A model generated the notes under the pieces. The model was not told the DNA's origin. It saw nothing but the letters and a program-made list of their open reading frames with translations, and did not search any database. Source: Cristatella mucedo (taxonomy: Eukaryota; Bryozoa; Phylactolaemata; Cristatellidae). Taken from it: DNA of 50,727 bases. Positions within the stretch are counted from its first letter, which is position 1; each line of letters opens with the position of its first letter. The stretch lies in the NCBI GenBank assembly GCA_009760855.2, contig WPIO01000299.1, forward strand, positions 64,001 through 114,727, written 5' to 3'. The translations under genes were made by a program, and so were the position numbers. Shown here one piece after another: positions 1 to 11,205 of the stretch.

Positions 1-1499
1 ATCCCCTGCACGCGATATGAAACTGGCCGCATGCTTCAACACCGCTGCCAGACTGCTACTCCCGTTGTCCCAGACGTTGCTATGACAGCGGCCTTTGACC
101 GCGGCTATGCTGTCTTCCGTGGCCACTCCTCCATTGAACGTTCTTTATTAAAAATTGCGGTTATTAATGACAGAGTGTTTCTTATTGCGATCGGGAAAAT
201 GTCGCACAGGGAGTAGCGGAAAAGAGCCGCTTTCCTATGCATAAATTTCCTATATATAAAGCGCCTAGAACTAGATTGAGTTCTCTGAGCGCGCTTTATC
301 AAGTGCATTATTATTATTATTATTATTTTCCTGCAAAAGCGGTTGCATATGCAACATCGACCAATGACTAACGAACTTTTTTGACACTAGTCAGGTTTCC
401 CATCTACCAAGGTAGCGAATTTTGTTTTGGCATATGCCGATTTGAGCCCGCGATATCTTTAGCAAAAGTGGTTGCAGCTAGATTGGATGATCACTCCGCA
501 AACACGCAAGTGCTTTCGCCTCCCTCACTCGAAGAATCGCACGGCCGCCACTAACGTACCTCTAGCGGCACCTATTTCTCTCCGCGCACTCGCTGTTCTG
601 CGCCAGTGGCAGCGCGCTATCTGCTTAAGATCTCGCTGTAAAAGTCGTCTTGTGCTACTCGCGAGATAAAGGAGGACGTCGAAAATAAAGCGCGCTTTCC
701 AAAAGTCCGCACAAGCCAAGCTAATAATTCAGTCTCGCTTTAATTCGGGATAATAGTGTATACCAATTCGCTCAATTCATGCGGCAGCTTCGCTCGCTCG
801 ACGTCCTAATCGGAGACAAACGCAATCCGATCAACGTGGCCGATAGATGCGTCCCAAAGTATCGAGACACTCACTGGGCCGCCTCTCAGCCGATAGGCAG
901 TATCACTGAGGCTGAGGGCGGAAGCAAAGCGGACGTCACTTGGCGCCGTCGCGTTTCCTGGGGTCCGACTCTGCAATGGGACGCCCGTGCGGCGAGTCGC
1001 GAACAGGAAGAACGTAAAATCTCTTTTCCGAGTCGGCGAGTCAGGAGCGCGCGTGGCCGCGCTCCTGTTCCGGCCGCGCTCCCGTTCCGAAGTCGTCGCG
1101 GCCGGCGGGAGCAGGAGAGCCGCCGGCCGCGACGTCCGGCAAGCGGCAGCGCGCCGCGCACGCGTCAACGAGCAGCTGCGGCGGCCCGCCTGGGGCGCGC
1201 GGCTGAGCGACGATGACGACGACATCGCCTCGACGGCGACGACGAATCGTCCAGCGACGACGCGCGCCGACGATCCGTCGTCTCGGTCGGAAGCGACGTC
1301 GTCGTTGCGGCCGCTCCCCCTCCACTGCGCCTGCGCTCGCTCGCTCGCGGGCGGATGCGCTCGGTCAGCGATAGCCGCTCGTGGGCGGCAGCTGCCAGTC
1401 TCCTTCAGACGGCGAGAGCGCAGCGCGTCGAATTGATCGGGGGAGAGCGCCGCTGCGGCGCACCTAGCTGCGCGGCGGGCTGCGAGTGCCGCCGCGCCG
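1..1499. other. Flank with no supported gene; GC-rich from about 780
   Basis: Positions 1-780 are of ordinary composition and include a short (TTA)n-tailed repeat at 258-330. From about 780 to 1440 the sequence is very GC- and CpG-rich and open in several frames on both strands. None of those frames shows a recognisable domain, a splice-bounded exon or a biased codon pattern, and the translations are Arg/Ala/Ser-rich as expected of GC-rich noncoding DNA. It lies just beyond the stop codon of the minus-strand coiled-coil gene, so part of it may be the 3' untranslated region of that gene or the CpG island of another gene outside the window. Confidence 0.5.
258..330. repeat. Dispersed repeat fragment with (TTA)n tail
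   Basis: It contains the core 'aaagcgcctagaa' followed by 'attgagttctctgag' and 'cgctttatcaagtgcatta', ending in a TTA run. The same core occurs at 1994-2099, 27208-27284 and 27502-27581. The two GCGC-containing words are complementary and could pair. Confidence 0.75.
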
Positions 1500-1512
1500 C
1501 TAGGTGCGCTGC
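1453..1512. repeat. Imperfect GC-rich inverted repeat over a stop codon
   Basis: The left arm at about 1453-1480 and right arm at about 1488-1512 share the complementary words 'gcgcacctagc' and 'gctaggtgcgc' plus adjoining GCGGCGG blocks, with a short loop. The right arm contains the stop codon (1500-1502) of the minus-strand coiled-coil gene, so the end of its transcript could fold into a stable stem. Confidence 0.6.
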
Positions 1513-4500
1513 TTCCAGCTAGATATCGGCGTAAGGATTCGCGGTCTCGCCGAAGGCCGCACGTATTGCCTCAGATAGGCGCAGTCGGCCAGCGATGACG
1601 AGGCGACCTCGTTGAACCTGCGCGCCGCGTTCTTCGGCGGCGGCGGAGGCGGCGGCGTCGATGCGGGACTCTCAACCATCGGTGCCGGGGAGGCCGCGTC
1701 TGAAAATGGGAGGCCGAAATGAAAGCAGCTGCCCAGTCTCAGCAATCGCAAAGCTCAACCGCGCCACCTCGCATGAACGGGCTAGCTTGCCGGCTACGAT
1801 AATGATAATAATATTAATGCTAGCAATAGTAATTGCTCGTTCGCACAGCGCCCGAAGAGAACTTAGCGTACTTCTAGGCGTTCTGCGGACCACTGCGAGA
1901 GAGAATCAGCAACAAAGTGTTGGGGCCGCTGGAAGCAGCGCGCGAAAAGACAGCGAGGAGACACGCGCGGCAGCTGGTTGGTGAGAGTACGGCGTAATAA
2001 TAATAATAATGATAATAATAATAATAATAATGCACTTGATACAGTGCCCTCAGAGAACTCAATCTCTTCCTAGGCGCTTTACATTTGCTGCAAAGGGAAC
2101 GCACGGCGAGGCCGCGCAGAACTAAACGACGGCCACCAAACCCTATTTTGCCCCTTATTAGTGCTATTAGCCGAGGGCACAGCAAAGCTGAGAGACGCGG
2201 CAGCGTGGCGCCCATTGCCTTTTCTTACACTTGCGAAGGAAAGAAAGAGGAGGAGTGACCGTTGACCCCGGTCCCTCGTTTGTGCCCCGACTCGCCGCGA
2301 GAGTTGGCATAGGCGGTCCCAGAGCGAGGAGCCGCCGCGAAGCGCGATGTCGTCAGCGAGGCCTTACAGCGAGCGAGACGCCGCTACGAAGTTTGCCTTG
2401 GTTAGCTCGAATGAACAAAAGCTGACGGAACTCCTCGTCGACGGGGCGCTAGCAGAGCGAGCGCTGCTAGCGAAGCGTCGACGCAGCCGACTGAGGCAGC
2501 CGCGGTCGAGTGCGCGCGTGGCCAGCGTTCGCTAGACGTCGGCTCAGCGCGCCGCCCGCGCTCAAGCCGAGCGCGGGCGCGTGACCGCGGCAGCGGCGAC
2601 GGTAGCGCGGCGTCGCCGGCAGCCCACCTCGTTCCGGAAACGCGTTCTTGAAAAACTCGGAGGCCACTACGGCCTGCTTCCGCCTCGCTCGCTCGCACTG
2701 CTTGAGCATTCTGGCTCGCTTCACTTCGGCGTCGTGACTGAGCTCCGGTGTTAGCTTGAACGAGCGACGAACGTAGGCGTCGGGCTCCGGCTGAAAGCCG
2801 CCGCCGCCCGTCAGACGATGGACCGGGCACGGCTCGCTGTCCAAAATGCGCTTGATTTCCTGTCTGGTCAAAGGCGGCGGCGGCGGCTGGCAGCGATTGA
2901 CGCTTCCGTCGGACTGCCGGAGGCCTCGGCCGGCCGCCGCCGCAGCCTCGATTTCGCTCTCGCCTCTTTTCGCCGTGGCGGCGGCCGCGACGACGACGCG
3001 GCCCGCCACCGTCGTCGTCGACTCGTCGGTGGTCGAGGCCGTCGCTTCCGGTTGGACTTTGGCAGCCGCTAGCCTCCCCGCGGCCCCGTCGCCGCCGCCG
3101 CCGCCGCGCGTCTCGGCTCGGTCGATCGGCGGCAGGTTCCTGGCTCGCGCGAGTCCTGCGGTCAGAAAGGCGCCGGTCTCGCCGCCCAGTGTCCTCAGCG
3201 CCTCTCCTCTGACGGGAACCGGCGTGCCGCCGCCGTAGCTCGCCGCGCCGACCTTTGCCGCCGCCGGCGAAGTGCCGCCCGGCCGCTCTCTGGCCGCCCC
3301 AGCAGCGGCTACGTCGCCGAGCGGCGAGCCGCTTCCGTCGTCGTAATTGAGCGCCCTGTCGACCGCGTGGCGAAGCAGCGGGCACAGCGGCGTCGGTCGC
3401 GTCGTTTGGCGGGTAGCGGCGACGTCGGGGCTCGCCGATGCGTTTCCTCCGCCCGCCGCCGCCGGTCGATTGGTAGGAGGCGCTGCGGTCGAAGCGCGCG
3501 ACCGGGCGACCGAGGAAGAGGCGACGCTCTCCATTATTCGCAGGCGTTTCTTGATCTCAGCCAGCTGCAAAGAGCGAGCGCTCGTTAGGAGAGCTGTACG
3601 GAGTCTGAAAGGCGTTTGGTAGAAGCGGGCCTTTTCTTAGATACCAGAAAAAAAATCTCAAACCATCTTTAAATACAAGAGTCGCTCTCGCGAAGCAGCT
3701 ACGAGCTGGGCTGCTCGCCCGTTTGCTGGCGAAGTTGGGCGTTACGCTAAGCGAGCAGGAGCGACGGATACCGTAACGGATAGCCGCGCGTCGCCAGTCG
3801 CCTGGTAACAGTTCGAACGCAGTAGGGAAAGCCAGACCGAGAAGATGATTAAGAGGCGGACGATTATGAAGCGATTATTAAGGAGTGCACCACTAAATCA
3901 CGCATGAGCGCGCGCGCGCACAAATGCAAACGCGCCGATGCGCGTGCGCTGGCGCACGCAAAAGCCGATGCTCGCGTGACCTGCGCGCTGCTAGGCGCTT
4001 CATCTAAGACCGAAAAGGCGCGCTTGCCCAAAGTGCAAAAGAAGTAGTAGAAGGCCCGCAGATGACATAAAAGGGCTTCAAGTACAGCGCTCAAGCATTT
4101 CAAAGTAGCCTTAGTTCGTCTGCTACAGAAGCTAAGAATTCACTCTCGACTGACATTACAATATCTTATGACTTGGGTCATTGCCTAGGGGTAAGATGCT
4201 CGCTCTTCACGATACAGGTCGTGGGTTCTCAGCCTGCAGTGGGCGATTTTTTATAGTCTGCTACAAGCAGTGGTGATAGCCACAAAGGCTCGTCCACCGC
4301 TATGTAAATGAGGCTGTTAAATCAGCTAAGTTGTTTCGATGACTTTCAACAAGAAGCTAAAAATTTACCTGTCCCGCAACCAGCTCTAATCCCGCAACCA
4401 ATCTAGCTGAGTTAGTGGGAATCGTTTTTTGTGCTTATGTTTGCTGACGCTGAGCATATCTCAGTAACCAAATGAAATTCTTTCTTAAAAGTATTTGTAT

Positions 4501-6200
4501 AGCACCTGGAAAGAAATTTAGTTCTCACAGAGCGCTATACAAATGTCTTACTAGCCGTCTTCAAGACTACTCCGGTCCGAGAATGTCCTCCACGTTGGGA
4601 AGGTTGGCTTTGAGTTTACCGCATTGTCATCCGTAGCCTAATGTACCTAATGGTCCCAGCCAGTAGTTCGATTATCAGCGGAAAAGCTGGAGAGGCGCGC
4701 GCAGCGTATATAGCGCCCCGCTTCCGACGCGCTCGCTCGAGACCCCTCTAGCGACAGCAGGAGGCGGAAGAACGTTTTGCACCGGATGTCGCGCGTTCGA
4801 CGATACGCTCGACCGTGCAGCAGCAAGCCAATCAGAGTGCAGCAGCCTCAACTCGAGACGGCGGAGCGAAGACGTGCGCAACGGTTGCTCGCTGCGGGCG
4901 GCGCCGCAGGTACGCTGGCCGCTTGCAGCCTGAGCCGAGCAGTCTAAGTCGACTGCCAGTCTAAGACGGCTGCTGCCGCCGCCGCGTCCCAGACGCCGAC
5001 GTCGCCAGGCGACGACTACCCTGCGGGGCTTGCTTTCTGAGATCTCCTTCAAGGAAGATTTGAGCCGCACACATTCCCCGGCGGCCTGAGCGCGTCGACG
5101 GCTCGTCAACGGCCTGCGGCGGGGGAGGGGCGGCGGCAGCGGCTGCAAACATAAAATGGCGACGTTCTCTGCGGCAGGATGCAGCTCGGCGGTTCGATAG
5201 ACGCCGCGATGCGCTGACGGCCCCGCCGTCGACTGCCGACACCGAACAAAGAAGAGTGCCAAGAGAGTCGCACAGTCGGCCGCACGCGAGCGACCTCGCA
5301 TGGCAGTTTATTCCAGACGACGTCCGCGGCGTCCACGCAGACATCGGCCCAGCGATGCAGCGTGCCAACCACAGCTGCCGCTCGCAGCGCCGGTCGCCGC
5401 GCGCCAGCCACAGCTCCCGCGCGACACGTCGCGTATCGCGTCGTTACGGGGGGGGGGGAGAATGGCGCCGCTGGCGTACCGAATGGGGCCTGCAGACCCT
5501 GCCGACTCCGCCCCTTCTTGAACCGCACTTTTTGCCCTCCTAGGATTAGCTGCTACGAGCTCAAGATCAAGGCTCGGTCCGCCACGCCTTAAAATACATA
5601 AATGAAATAAAATAAACAAATATTGGCTGATTTAGCAGCCTTATTTGCATACCGGCAGAAAAGCCTTAACGGCTATCGCCACCGCTTGCAGTTGGCAATA
5701 AAGGGTGGTTCACTGCTGAATTCGAACCCGCGATCACGTTGTCAAGAGCGAGCACTTTATCTACTGGGCTATCGCGGCCTTGACCCTGACCAATCTCTTC
5801 GCTGCTGCGCACCGGAAACAATTACGGTTGGCCAAGCCGTCGACCGCAAAAATTGCCCCGCGGCGGCGGCGGGGACGGGTTGCCACGACGGCGCTCCTTT
5901 CCGAGGCAGTAATTCGTAAAAGAATCGTCGCACTCCCATCGCCAGACGACTTTTCACGAGCGCTCGAGGCACCTACTAAAGCGCGTCGTCCTTCTTCTGC
6001 GCCGCGAAGCAGCGCAGAAGAAGGACGACGCGCTTAAGCGGGTGCCTCGAAAGCTCGTGAAAAGGAGGCCGCGAGAAGGCAGAAGGCCCTGATGCTTGGC
6101 CGCGCTCCATGCGCGGCGGCGGCGGCATGCTGATCGGTCGCACGAGGCGTTCGCCGATCGGTCGCCGAGCGCGAGAAATACAGAGAGAGAGAGAGTGAGA

Positions 6201-6298
<98 letters not shown>

Positions 6299-6855
6299 TC
6301 GATCGCCACACTGGCTGCGTCCCCCACACCCCGGGCAGCTATCCCTTCCGATGTTCGCGAACCGCAGATCGGTGCCGCCGAGGGGACCGCGAAGAGCCGC
6401 GGCCGCGGGGTGCCACAGCATCCGGCCGGTGGCTCTTCTGCAGCCTCCTCTTTGTCCGAACGCCGCCGCCCGGCGTCTAGCGTGGCCCCGCTGAGTAGCG
6501 GCGGGGGTGGGGTGGGGTGGGGTGAGTGGGGTTTCGCGCGACGGGCCGGCGAGCGCGTGCGCTCTCTCGCTCTCGGTCTGACCTCGGCCATAGTCTCGTA
6601 GACGCTCTGCTGCTGCCGGCGCACGACGTCCAAGCTTCGGAGGTGCTCGCGGTACTGCACCCGCAGCTGCCGGTTCATCTCGGCCAGGGCGACGCCCTCG
6701 GACTTCCTCGTCTCCCTTCTCATTTCCGCTCGGTTGTCGCGCGTGTGCCGCATCAGGCTCAGCAGATCGTCGCCGTTCATCTGCCGCAGCGGCTTGAGCG
6801 AGACACGTCTGTTGAGGGCGACCGCTATTGCGGGCCCGCGCTCCGACGGCGACAT
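1500..6855 (-). CDS. Three-exon gene, unrecognised coiled-coil protein (about 469 aa)
   Basis: I do not recognise this protein and assign no function. Exon 1 is 6855-6583 (residues 1-91), exon 2 is 3564-2628 (92-403, then a split codon) and exon 3 is 1699-1500 (stop TAG). The splice sites are GAG|GTCAGA to tttgcag|CTG (phase 0) and CGAG|GTGGGC to ttttcag|AC (phase 1), and the frame is kept across both. The start is the first ATG in the frame; the frame is open upstream to 6981 only from a TTG, behind a TGA. Residues about 17-105 are rich in Arg, Glu, Leu and Gln with heptad-like spacing (for example 'QLRVQYREHLRSLDVVRRQQ'), and the helix runs on across the first junction ('YETMAE' then 'LAEIKKRLRIME'). 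The middle is low-complexity Ala/Gly/Pro/Thr. A second charged block of about 80 residues precedes the end of exon 2 and contains 'LTRQEIKRILDSEPCPVHR'. The C-terminus is basic ('ILTPISSWKQRT'). No signal peptide or membrane segment is visible. It may be a cytoskeletal or ciliary protein, but that is only a guess from its make-up. Confidence 0.72.
1994..2099. repeat. Dispersed (TAA)n repeat copy
   Basis: A run of TAA/TGA triplets is followed by 'aatgcacttgata', 'cagagaactcaatctcttcc' and 'taggcgctttacatttgctg'. This is the same family as 27502-27581, in the same orientation. It lies in intron 2 of the coiled-coil gene. Confidence 0.8.
4150..4330 (+). repeat. tRNA-derived SINE, family B (plus-strand copy)
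   Basis: The head has a degenerate B box ('cgtgggttctcagcctgc') after an A-box-like 'attgcctaggggtaagatgc'. The body reads through 'gctacaagcagtggtgatag' and ends in 'aggctgttaaatcagct'. Minus-strand relatives are at 5625, 18905, 21853 and 22240. It lies in intron 1 of the coiled-coil gene. Confidence 0.65.
5106..5370 (-). pseudogene. Possible non-LTR retrotransposon tail fragment
   Basis: One minus-strand frame carries 'VVWNKLPCEVARVRPTVRL' followed by Ser/Leu/Phe. This resembles the 'VWNSLP...F' tail that ends many LINE reverse transcriptases. No catalytic motif is left and the surrounding GC-rich DNA (4680-5540) is otherwise unassigned. The match is short and could be chance. Confidence 0.3.
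5625..5790 (-). repeat. tRNA-derived SINE, family B (minus-strand copy)
   Basis: It begins 'ggctgatttagcagcctta', passes 'ccaccgcttgcagttggcaa' and ends in a reversed B box ('gaattcgaacccgcgatc') and reversed A box ('tctactgggctatcgcggcc'). Confidence 0.7.
5950..6064. repeat. Foldback: about 53-base arms, 9-base loop
   Basis: The left arm (5950-6002) starts 'cttttcacgagcgctcgagg' and ends 'cgtccttcttctgcgc'. The right arm (6012-6064) is its near-perfect reverse complement, separated by 'cgcgaagca'. There are only a few mismatches. It lies in intron 1 of the coiled-coil gene, about 115 bases from the GA tract, and has no visible coding content or target duplication. Confidence 0.85.
6181..6296. 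repeat. (GA)n microsatellite
   Basis: The tract is nearly pure GA on the plus strand with two GTGA interruptions at its start and one GGAG break. It lies in intron 1 of the minus-strand coiled-coil gene, so it is (CU)n in that transcript. Confidence 0.98.
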
Positions 6856-7100
6856 GGTCGTCGTCGGAGCTGTGAGCGACGCTGTAGCCGAGTGCGGCAG
6901 CGGCGGACGAGCCGCTGCAGCTAGGTATCGCTGTAGCTGAGAGAGCGCGGGTGTCGGACGAACCCGATCCACCGTCGCCAAGGCGCCATCAATATTTCAA
7001 GAAGCCCGTCGGCGTTTGTCTCGCTCTCGCCTCGGGCACCGGAGCTAATTGGTCGTCGATGACCGTGAAAAGGGTTAGTTGTAACTAAGCCGATAGGCAG
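6856..7100 (-). promoter_or_regulatory. Probable upstream region of the coiled-coil gene
   Basis: This stretch directly precedes the chosen start codon on the minus strand. It has a CCAAT box read on that strand (plus-strand 'attgg' at 7048-7052), about 190 bases before the ATG. No TATA box is evident. The transcription start cannot be placed from sequence alone, and an upstream noncoding exon is possible. Confidence 0.35.
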
Positions 7101-7536
7101 CCATTGTGTAACTTCGCTGGGCGTTCAGCAGTGCAGTGTGTGAACGCGTCCGAATTGCCACTCATTGACACGCAGGGGCAATATTGACAAGGCCTGCTAG
7201 ATCCACGCCCTCGCAGCCGCCGCCTCCCGGGCCGAACCCGGTTAGCCTGGCTTCCGAGCTTGTTTGGTGACCGCTGGCTCAGTCAGCCCAGTCTGTCACC
7301 CTTCGGCGCCCATTGCAGCGAAAGGGCGTGGCACCATCGGTGACGGCTCGCATGACAACAGGGCTGCTGCGTAATAGTAATTTGGTATAGCGCCCCCAGA
7401 GAACTTATTCTCAATACTTAAGAACTTAAAAATCTCAACGCGCTTGGGTGCACCTGCCGTCGGGCGAACTTCTCCAACGTCTCCAGAAATCATTCCGAAG
7501 TTCGGCCTGACAGACTGGCATGCCAGACTACCCGAG

Positions 7537-7660
7537 CTAATTTGGCCCAGTGCTTAAGGTGCTCACCCTGACCAAGGTCATGGGCTCGAGCCCCGTGGCA
7601 TATGCCTGAATAGAGATTAAGCTGTCTTAGGGTGCTATACAAATGAATTATTTACCCACT
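7537..7660 (+). repeat. tRNA-derived SINE, family A
   Basis: A tRNA-like head ('ttggcccagtgcttaaggtg', then B-box-like 'gggctcgagcccc') is followed by 'gcctgaatagagattaagc' and 'ggtgctatacaaatg'. It matches the fuller copy at 19152-19295. Confidence 0.8.
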
Positions 7661-8362
7661 AAAACTACCTGGCAAGGCTATCACGACAGACTAGCTGGAA
7701 GGTAGCCTCGCCTCCGAAGGAGGATGACTAACGAAGACCAAGATGGCCACCGGCCATTCATCTGCAGCTGCCTCGACGTCGGCAGCCTCGGCTCGACCAA
7801 CGAATGCCTGTCGCCCAATGCGACTCGCAGGCAGAAAAGAAGGGCGGAGCTTAGTCGTGGTTGTGAATAGAAATAATGATTGGCGCCAGCTGAGCGTACG
7901 CGAAATCGTAAAAATGGTGACTGTTACTGGAGTGCAACACTAGGTTACGCTAGTGCAGATTCAAATCTCGCTGAGTTGTCGACCACAAATAGTGCATTCC
8001 CTGACTAATTAGTGCGGGAGACTTGTACGCATATACAGACACAAGCACACATGCACGCACACACACGTAACGCCGAAGGCTCGGCGGGGTAAGCTTGACC
8101 TGCCGCTTACCTAGCGGCGTAGCCTATCGCCTAATGCCGTTCGGTGCGCGCCTACGCGCAATAAGCTGGCCGCCACGAAACGAGCGTTTCTGGCTCTGAC
8201 CTGCTTACCGTTACTAAAAGGGGCCGCGAGTCCGCGGCGTGAATTGGAAGCGAGACACAGAGATTGGGGATTTTACTGAACTTTATTCGCAAGCGCACAA
8301 AGTCGCTGCGCGTCTAGTTCAGCTTTATCTCCACACTCCTCGCACGTTCTCAGCTACACTAA

Positions 8363-8850
8363 CACTCTTGCGGAGGGCATACTCCTCCACACTAAGCGCG
8401 ACCCGGACCCTAAACCCTAACCGGTGAACTAGGAATCCGTTCCCACCTGTGCCAAGGGAATACCCCAAACACGCCAACTTAAACACTCTTGCGGAGGGAA
8501 TACTCCTCCGCACTGAAGCGCATACCGGAGTCTAAACCCTGACCGGTGAACTAGAACTCGGTTTCCACCAGTGCGACAGGAATACTCCACACACGCCAAC
8601 TCAAGCACTCCTGCGGAGGAAATACTTCTTCACACTGGGGCTGCTTACGTGTATAATGGGAAACGACCCAAATAGACGGAGCCCGAACCAGAGTCTAAAC
8701 CATGACCGGTGAACTAGAACACGGTTTCCAACAGTGCGGCAGGAATACTCCACACACGCCAACTCAAGCACTCCTCCGGAGGAAATACTTCTCCACACTG
8801 GAGCGCGAACCGGAGCCCAAACCCTACCCGGTGAACTAGAGCTCCACACA
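8363..8850. repeat. Tandem repeat, about 122-base unit, four partial copies
   Basis: The word 'cactcttgcggagg' or close variants begin at 8363, 8484, 8606 and 8769. Each unit carries 'aaaccctaaccggtgaacta'-like sequence and most carry 'ccacacacgccaactcaag'. The third unit has an insertion of about 40 bases ('ctgcttacgtgtataatggg' and following). One long minus-strand frame crosses it, but its translation follows the repeat and is not evidence of a gene. Confidence 0.85.
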
Positions 8851-9581
8851 CGCCAACCACGCCTAGCTCGCACCGGCAAATCCCTATACCGAGACCACGT
8901 GCTAACGCGCACACTCAAAACACGAAAGAACACAAAATGCCAGCTCGGGCGCGATTCGACCGTGTTCGGTGGAGTTCCACCGAATCGTCCTAGCGTTGTC
9001 TCGTCCTGTTCCGTCCATCGTCGGCGGACAGCCCGCCCTACCCCCTCGCTTTCAGAGAAACGAGTGCCCGACGGCACCGAGGCGCAGAGCCGGACCAAAG
9101 ACAAGAGACACCAGGCAAAAGACCCAGAGCGAGCGTCGCTCGACTCTTAAATACTTGGCTGAGACAATGGGGCAAGAGCTTAGTGGTATTGGGCCCGACA
9201 CCATGGCCCATTACGGTGAGGAATTAATACCTGCACTAGGCCACTGGAATGTCCCCTCTGTCCAGCTTGAATGGCGAATGGGTTCTAGACGATTCTTTTT
9301 GGACAGAGTGATGGCGAAGGTTGACAGGCCAGCCAACATCGATCAGCCGCTCCCGCGGGTATCGGACCAATTCCAAAGGCCGACTCGCCACCGCTGGTCA
9401 GAGAGCTTCCTGGCTTGCTCTTAAGCGCTTCCTCTCTAACCGCACTGACGCTCCTCTCTGGCTCACTGCTCCAGGACGACAAAGGGGCTCTAGCCCGCCG
9501 CCGAACAGCTCTTGTTCGCGCTAAAATTCAGCCAAAGCCAGCAGGGCGCTACACACATATGCACACACACTCGCATGCACT

Positions 9582-9585
9582 CACA

Positions 9586-9633
<48 letters not shown>

Positions 9634-9659
9634 CGTACACACACACACACACACACACA
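9582..9659. repeat. (CA)n microsatellite
   Basis: The tract is ACAC on the plus strand with one interruption ('aggcgt'). It lies between genes. Confidence 0.97.
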
Positions 9660-10813
9660 GAGGCGCACAAGCCCACAACCAAGTGAATTATTATTATATT
9701 ATTATTACAAGCCGAGCCGGAGCTTCCACTCAAGGCGAACCAGGCATAAACAGAGTAAATGGGTTCTTCGGGAGTAAACGGCTGCAACAGGCTTTGAAAG
9801 AACTGTGCGGTGCAGCCGAAGTAAGTAGCGCCTGGTCGCAGTGCTCGAACCTCTCGCACGGGGTAGCAAGCAACTGAGCAGTGGCTGGAGGGATTCGTAG
9901 CTGTCTGGCAGAGCGCAGCGGAGTCATGTATCTAGGGGGGGGGGCTCACACCGACGGTAGAATCCTCCGTAGGTTTGCTATCCCCAAGGGCTGCTGCTGA
10001 GAGTCCGTCCCGGTGCTGGAGAGTACATCCCCGGGATCAAAGGCGAGTCAAGTATCGAGCGCCTCTGGGTACTGTAGGCCTGAAAGGCCAAAAGGAAACC
10101 CAAGGTCAAAGGCTAAACGTAGCGGTGGTCCTCAAAGGCATGACCCGCTGCACGGCCTGTCAGGCTCAACTCAGGCTAGCTTCAAAGCCGAGTTGGGAGT
10201 CAAACGCCTCTTTTGAAGATCATGTAACTCAGACCCACGTAAACATGCCCGGCAGTCGGGCCCTTCCCTCTCAGTCCACGATCCTGAGGCGCAGGTGCAC
10301 GAGTCTCTGCCGCCGCTTTCGCTGTTGCCCGTTCTGCTTGTGCACGGTCTATTTATATGCACAGCAGACAGGCAGGCAGCGGTCGTCCAGGGCAGCCGAT
10401 TTGATCCGGTTGCTGGCGCCCTGTCTAGGTGAGGAGTGCTGCAGCTAATCGGACCGGAACTTCGTCTACAGCCTCGGTTTGCAGCTGATGAGTGGACGAC
10501 GACCAGCGGCAGCCTCCCGCTGTATGCCAATAGTAATAATAATTATAATAAATAATAGTAATTGCTGGTGATCAGTCATTCTACACCCAGTGGTACAGTA
10601 TTAGAGCATCATAAAAACTATAAATGTTATTACTTGTTACGGCGTTATCGATAATGAGAAACCAGCGTGGGCTGAACACCGTAACAGAAGTGCTGAAAGA
10701 GTCAGCATGCAAGCCAAAGAAAAGGGCTCTTCTTTCTTAACATACCTAAAGAAGCAAACAAGTCATCTACTAAACTGCCAGACGGGTCGCGGACAAAAAA
10801 TACTGTAGTGGAG

Positions 10814-10873
10814 CGATTTCCAGATGAGCTAACAACAGTATTATTATTATTTCCAGATGAGCTAACAACAGTC
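10814..10873. repeat. Short tandem duplication linked by TTATTA
   Basis: The words 'tttccagatgagctaacaac' and 'ag' occur twice in a row, joined by a TTATTATTA spacer. Only two copies are present. Confidence 0.85.
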
Positions 10874-11065
10874 CCAATTCCAAAGCCAGACAGAGACAAC
10901 TGATCAACAAGACAATATAGTTCAAGTCTTGCAACAAGTTGAACCGGAATTGGATTACAGCCACCCTGCCACATGGCCATCTGACACTATTGGAAACACG
11001 ACTGCATTTCTAGTGTGCAAAAGAGACCGCAGCAGCTTTTGTCAGACTTCCGAAAAGAATGTAAT

Positions 11066-11205
11066 TAATTCATTTGTATAGCGCTCCAAGAGAACTTAAT
11101 ATCTATTCAGGTGCTTCACACATGCCTCGGGGCTCTAGCCCACGACCTCAGCCAGGCCTTGGTCGGGGCGAGCACCTTAACCAGTGGACCAAACCAGCCT
11201 GGCTT
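11066..11205 (-). repeat. tRNA-derived SINE, family A (minus-strand copy)
   Basis: Read on the plus strand it starts with the reversed tail 'tcatttgtatagcgctccaa' and ends with a reversed tRNA-like head ('ggggctctagcccacgacc' to 'gagcaccttaaccagtggac'). Confidence 0.8.

Noticed and set aside
2402-3385. 327-residue minus-strand frame overlapping exon 2 of the coiled-coil gene
   Set aside because: It is an Arg-rich shadow of the GC-rich exon; the chosen frame joins to both neighbouring exons in phase.
4675-5543. Several overlapping GC-rich frames as a possible separate gene
   Set aside because: There is no splice-consistent exon and no domain beyond a weak LINE-tail resemblance; the region is intronic to the coiled-coil gene.
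8398-8420. Telomere-like 'ccctaaaccctaacc'
   Set aside because: It is only two units, lies inside the 122-base tandem repeat, and degrades in the other units.
8363-8850. CRISPR-like array
   Set aside because: The units are about 122 bases with diverged repeats and no regular short repeat and spacer pattern, and the genome is eukaryotic.
8601-9150. Overlapping frames of 138-167 residues
   Set aside because: They run across a tandem repeat, overlap on both strands and show no domain.
10130-10250. A C2H2-like spacing in a plus-strand frame ('CTACQ...H..TH')
   Set aside because: It is a single weak motif without zinc-finger spacing or linkers and without exon boundaries.
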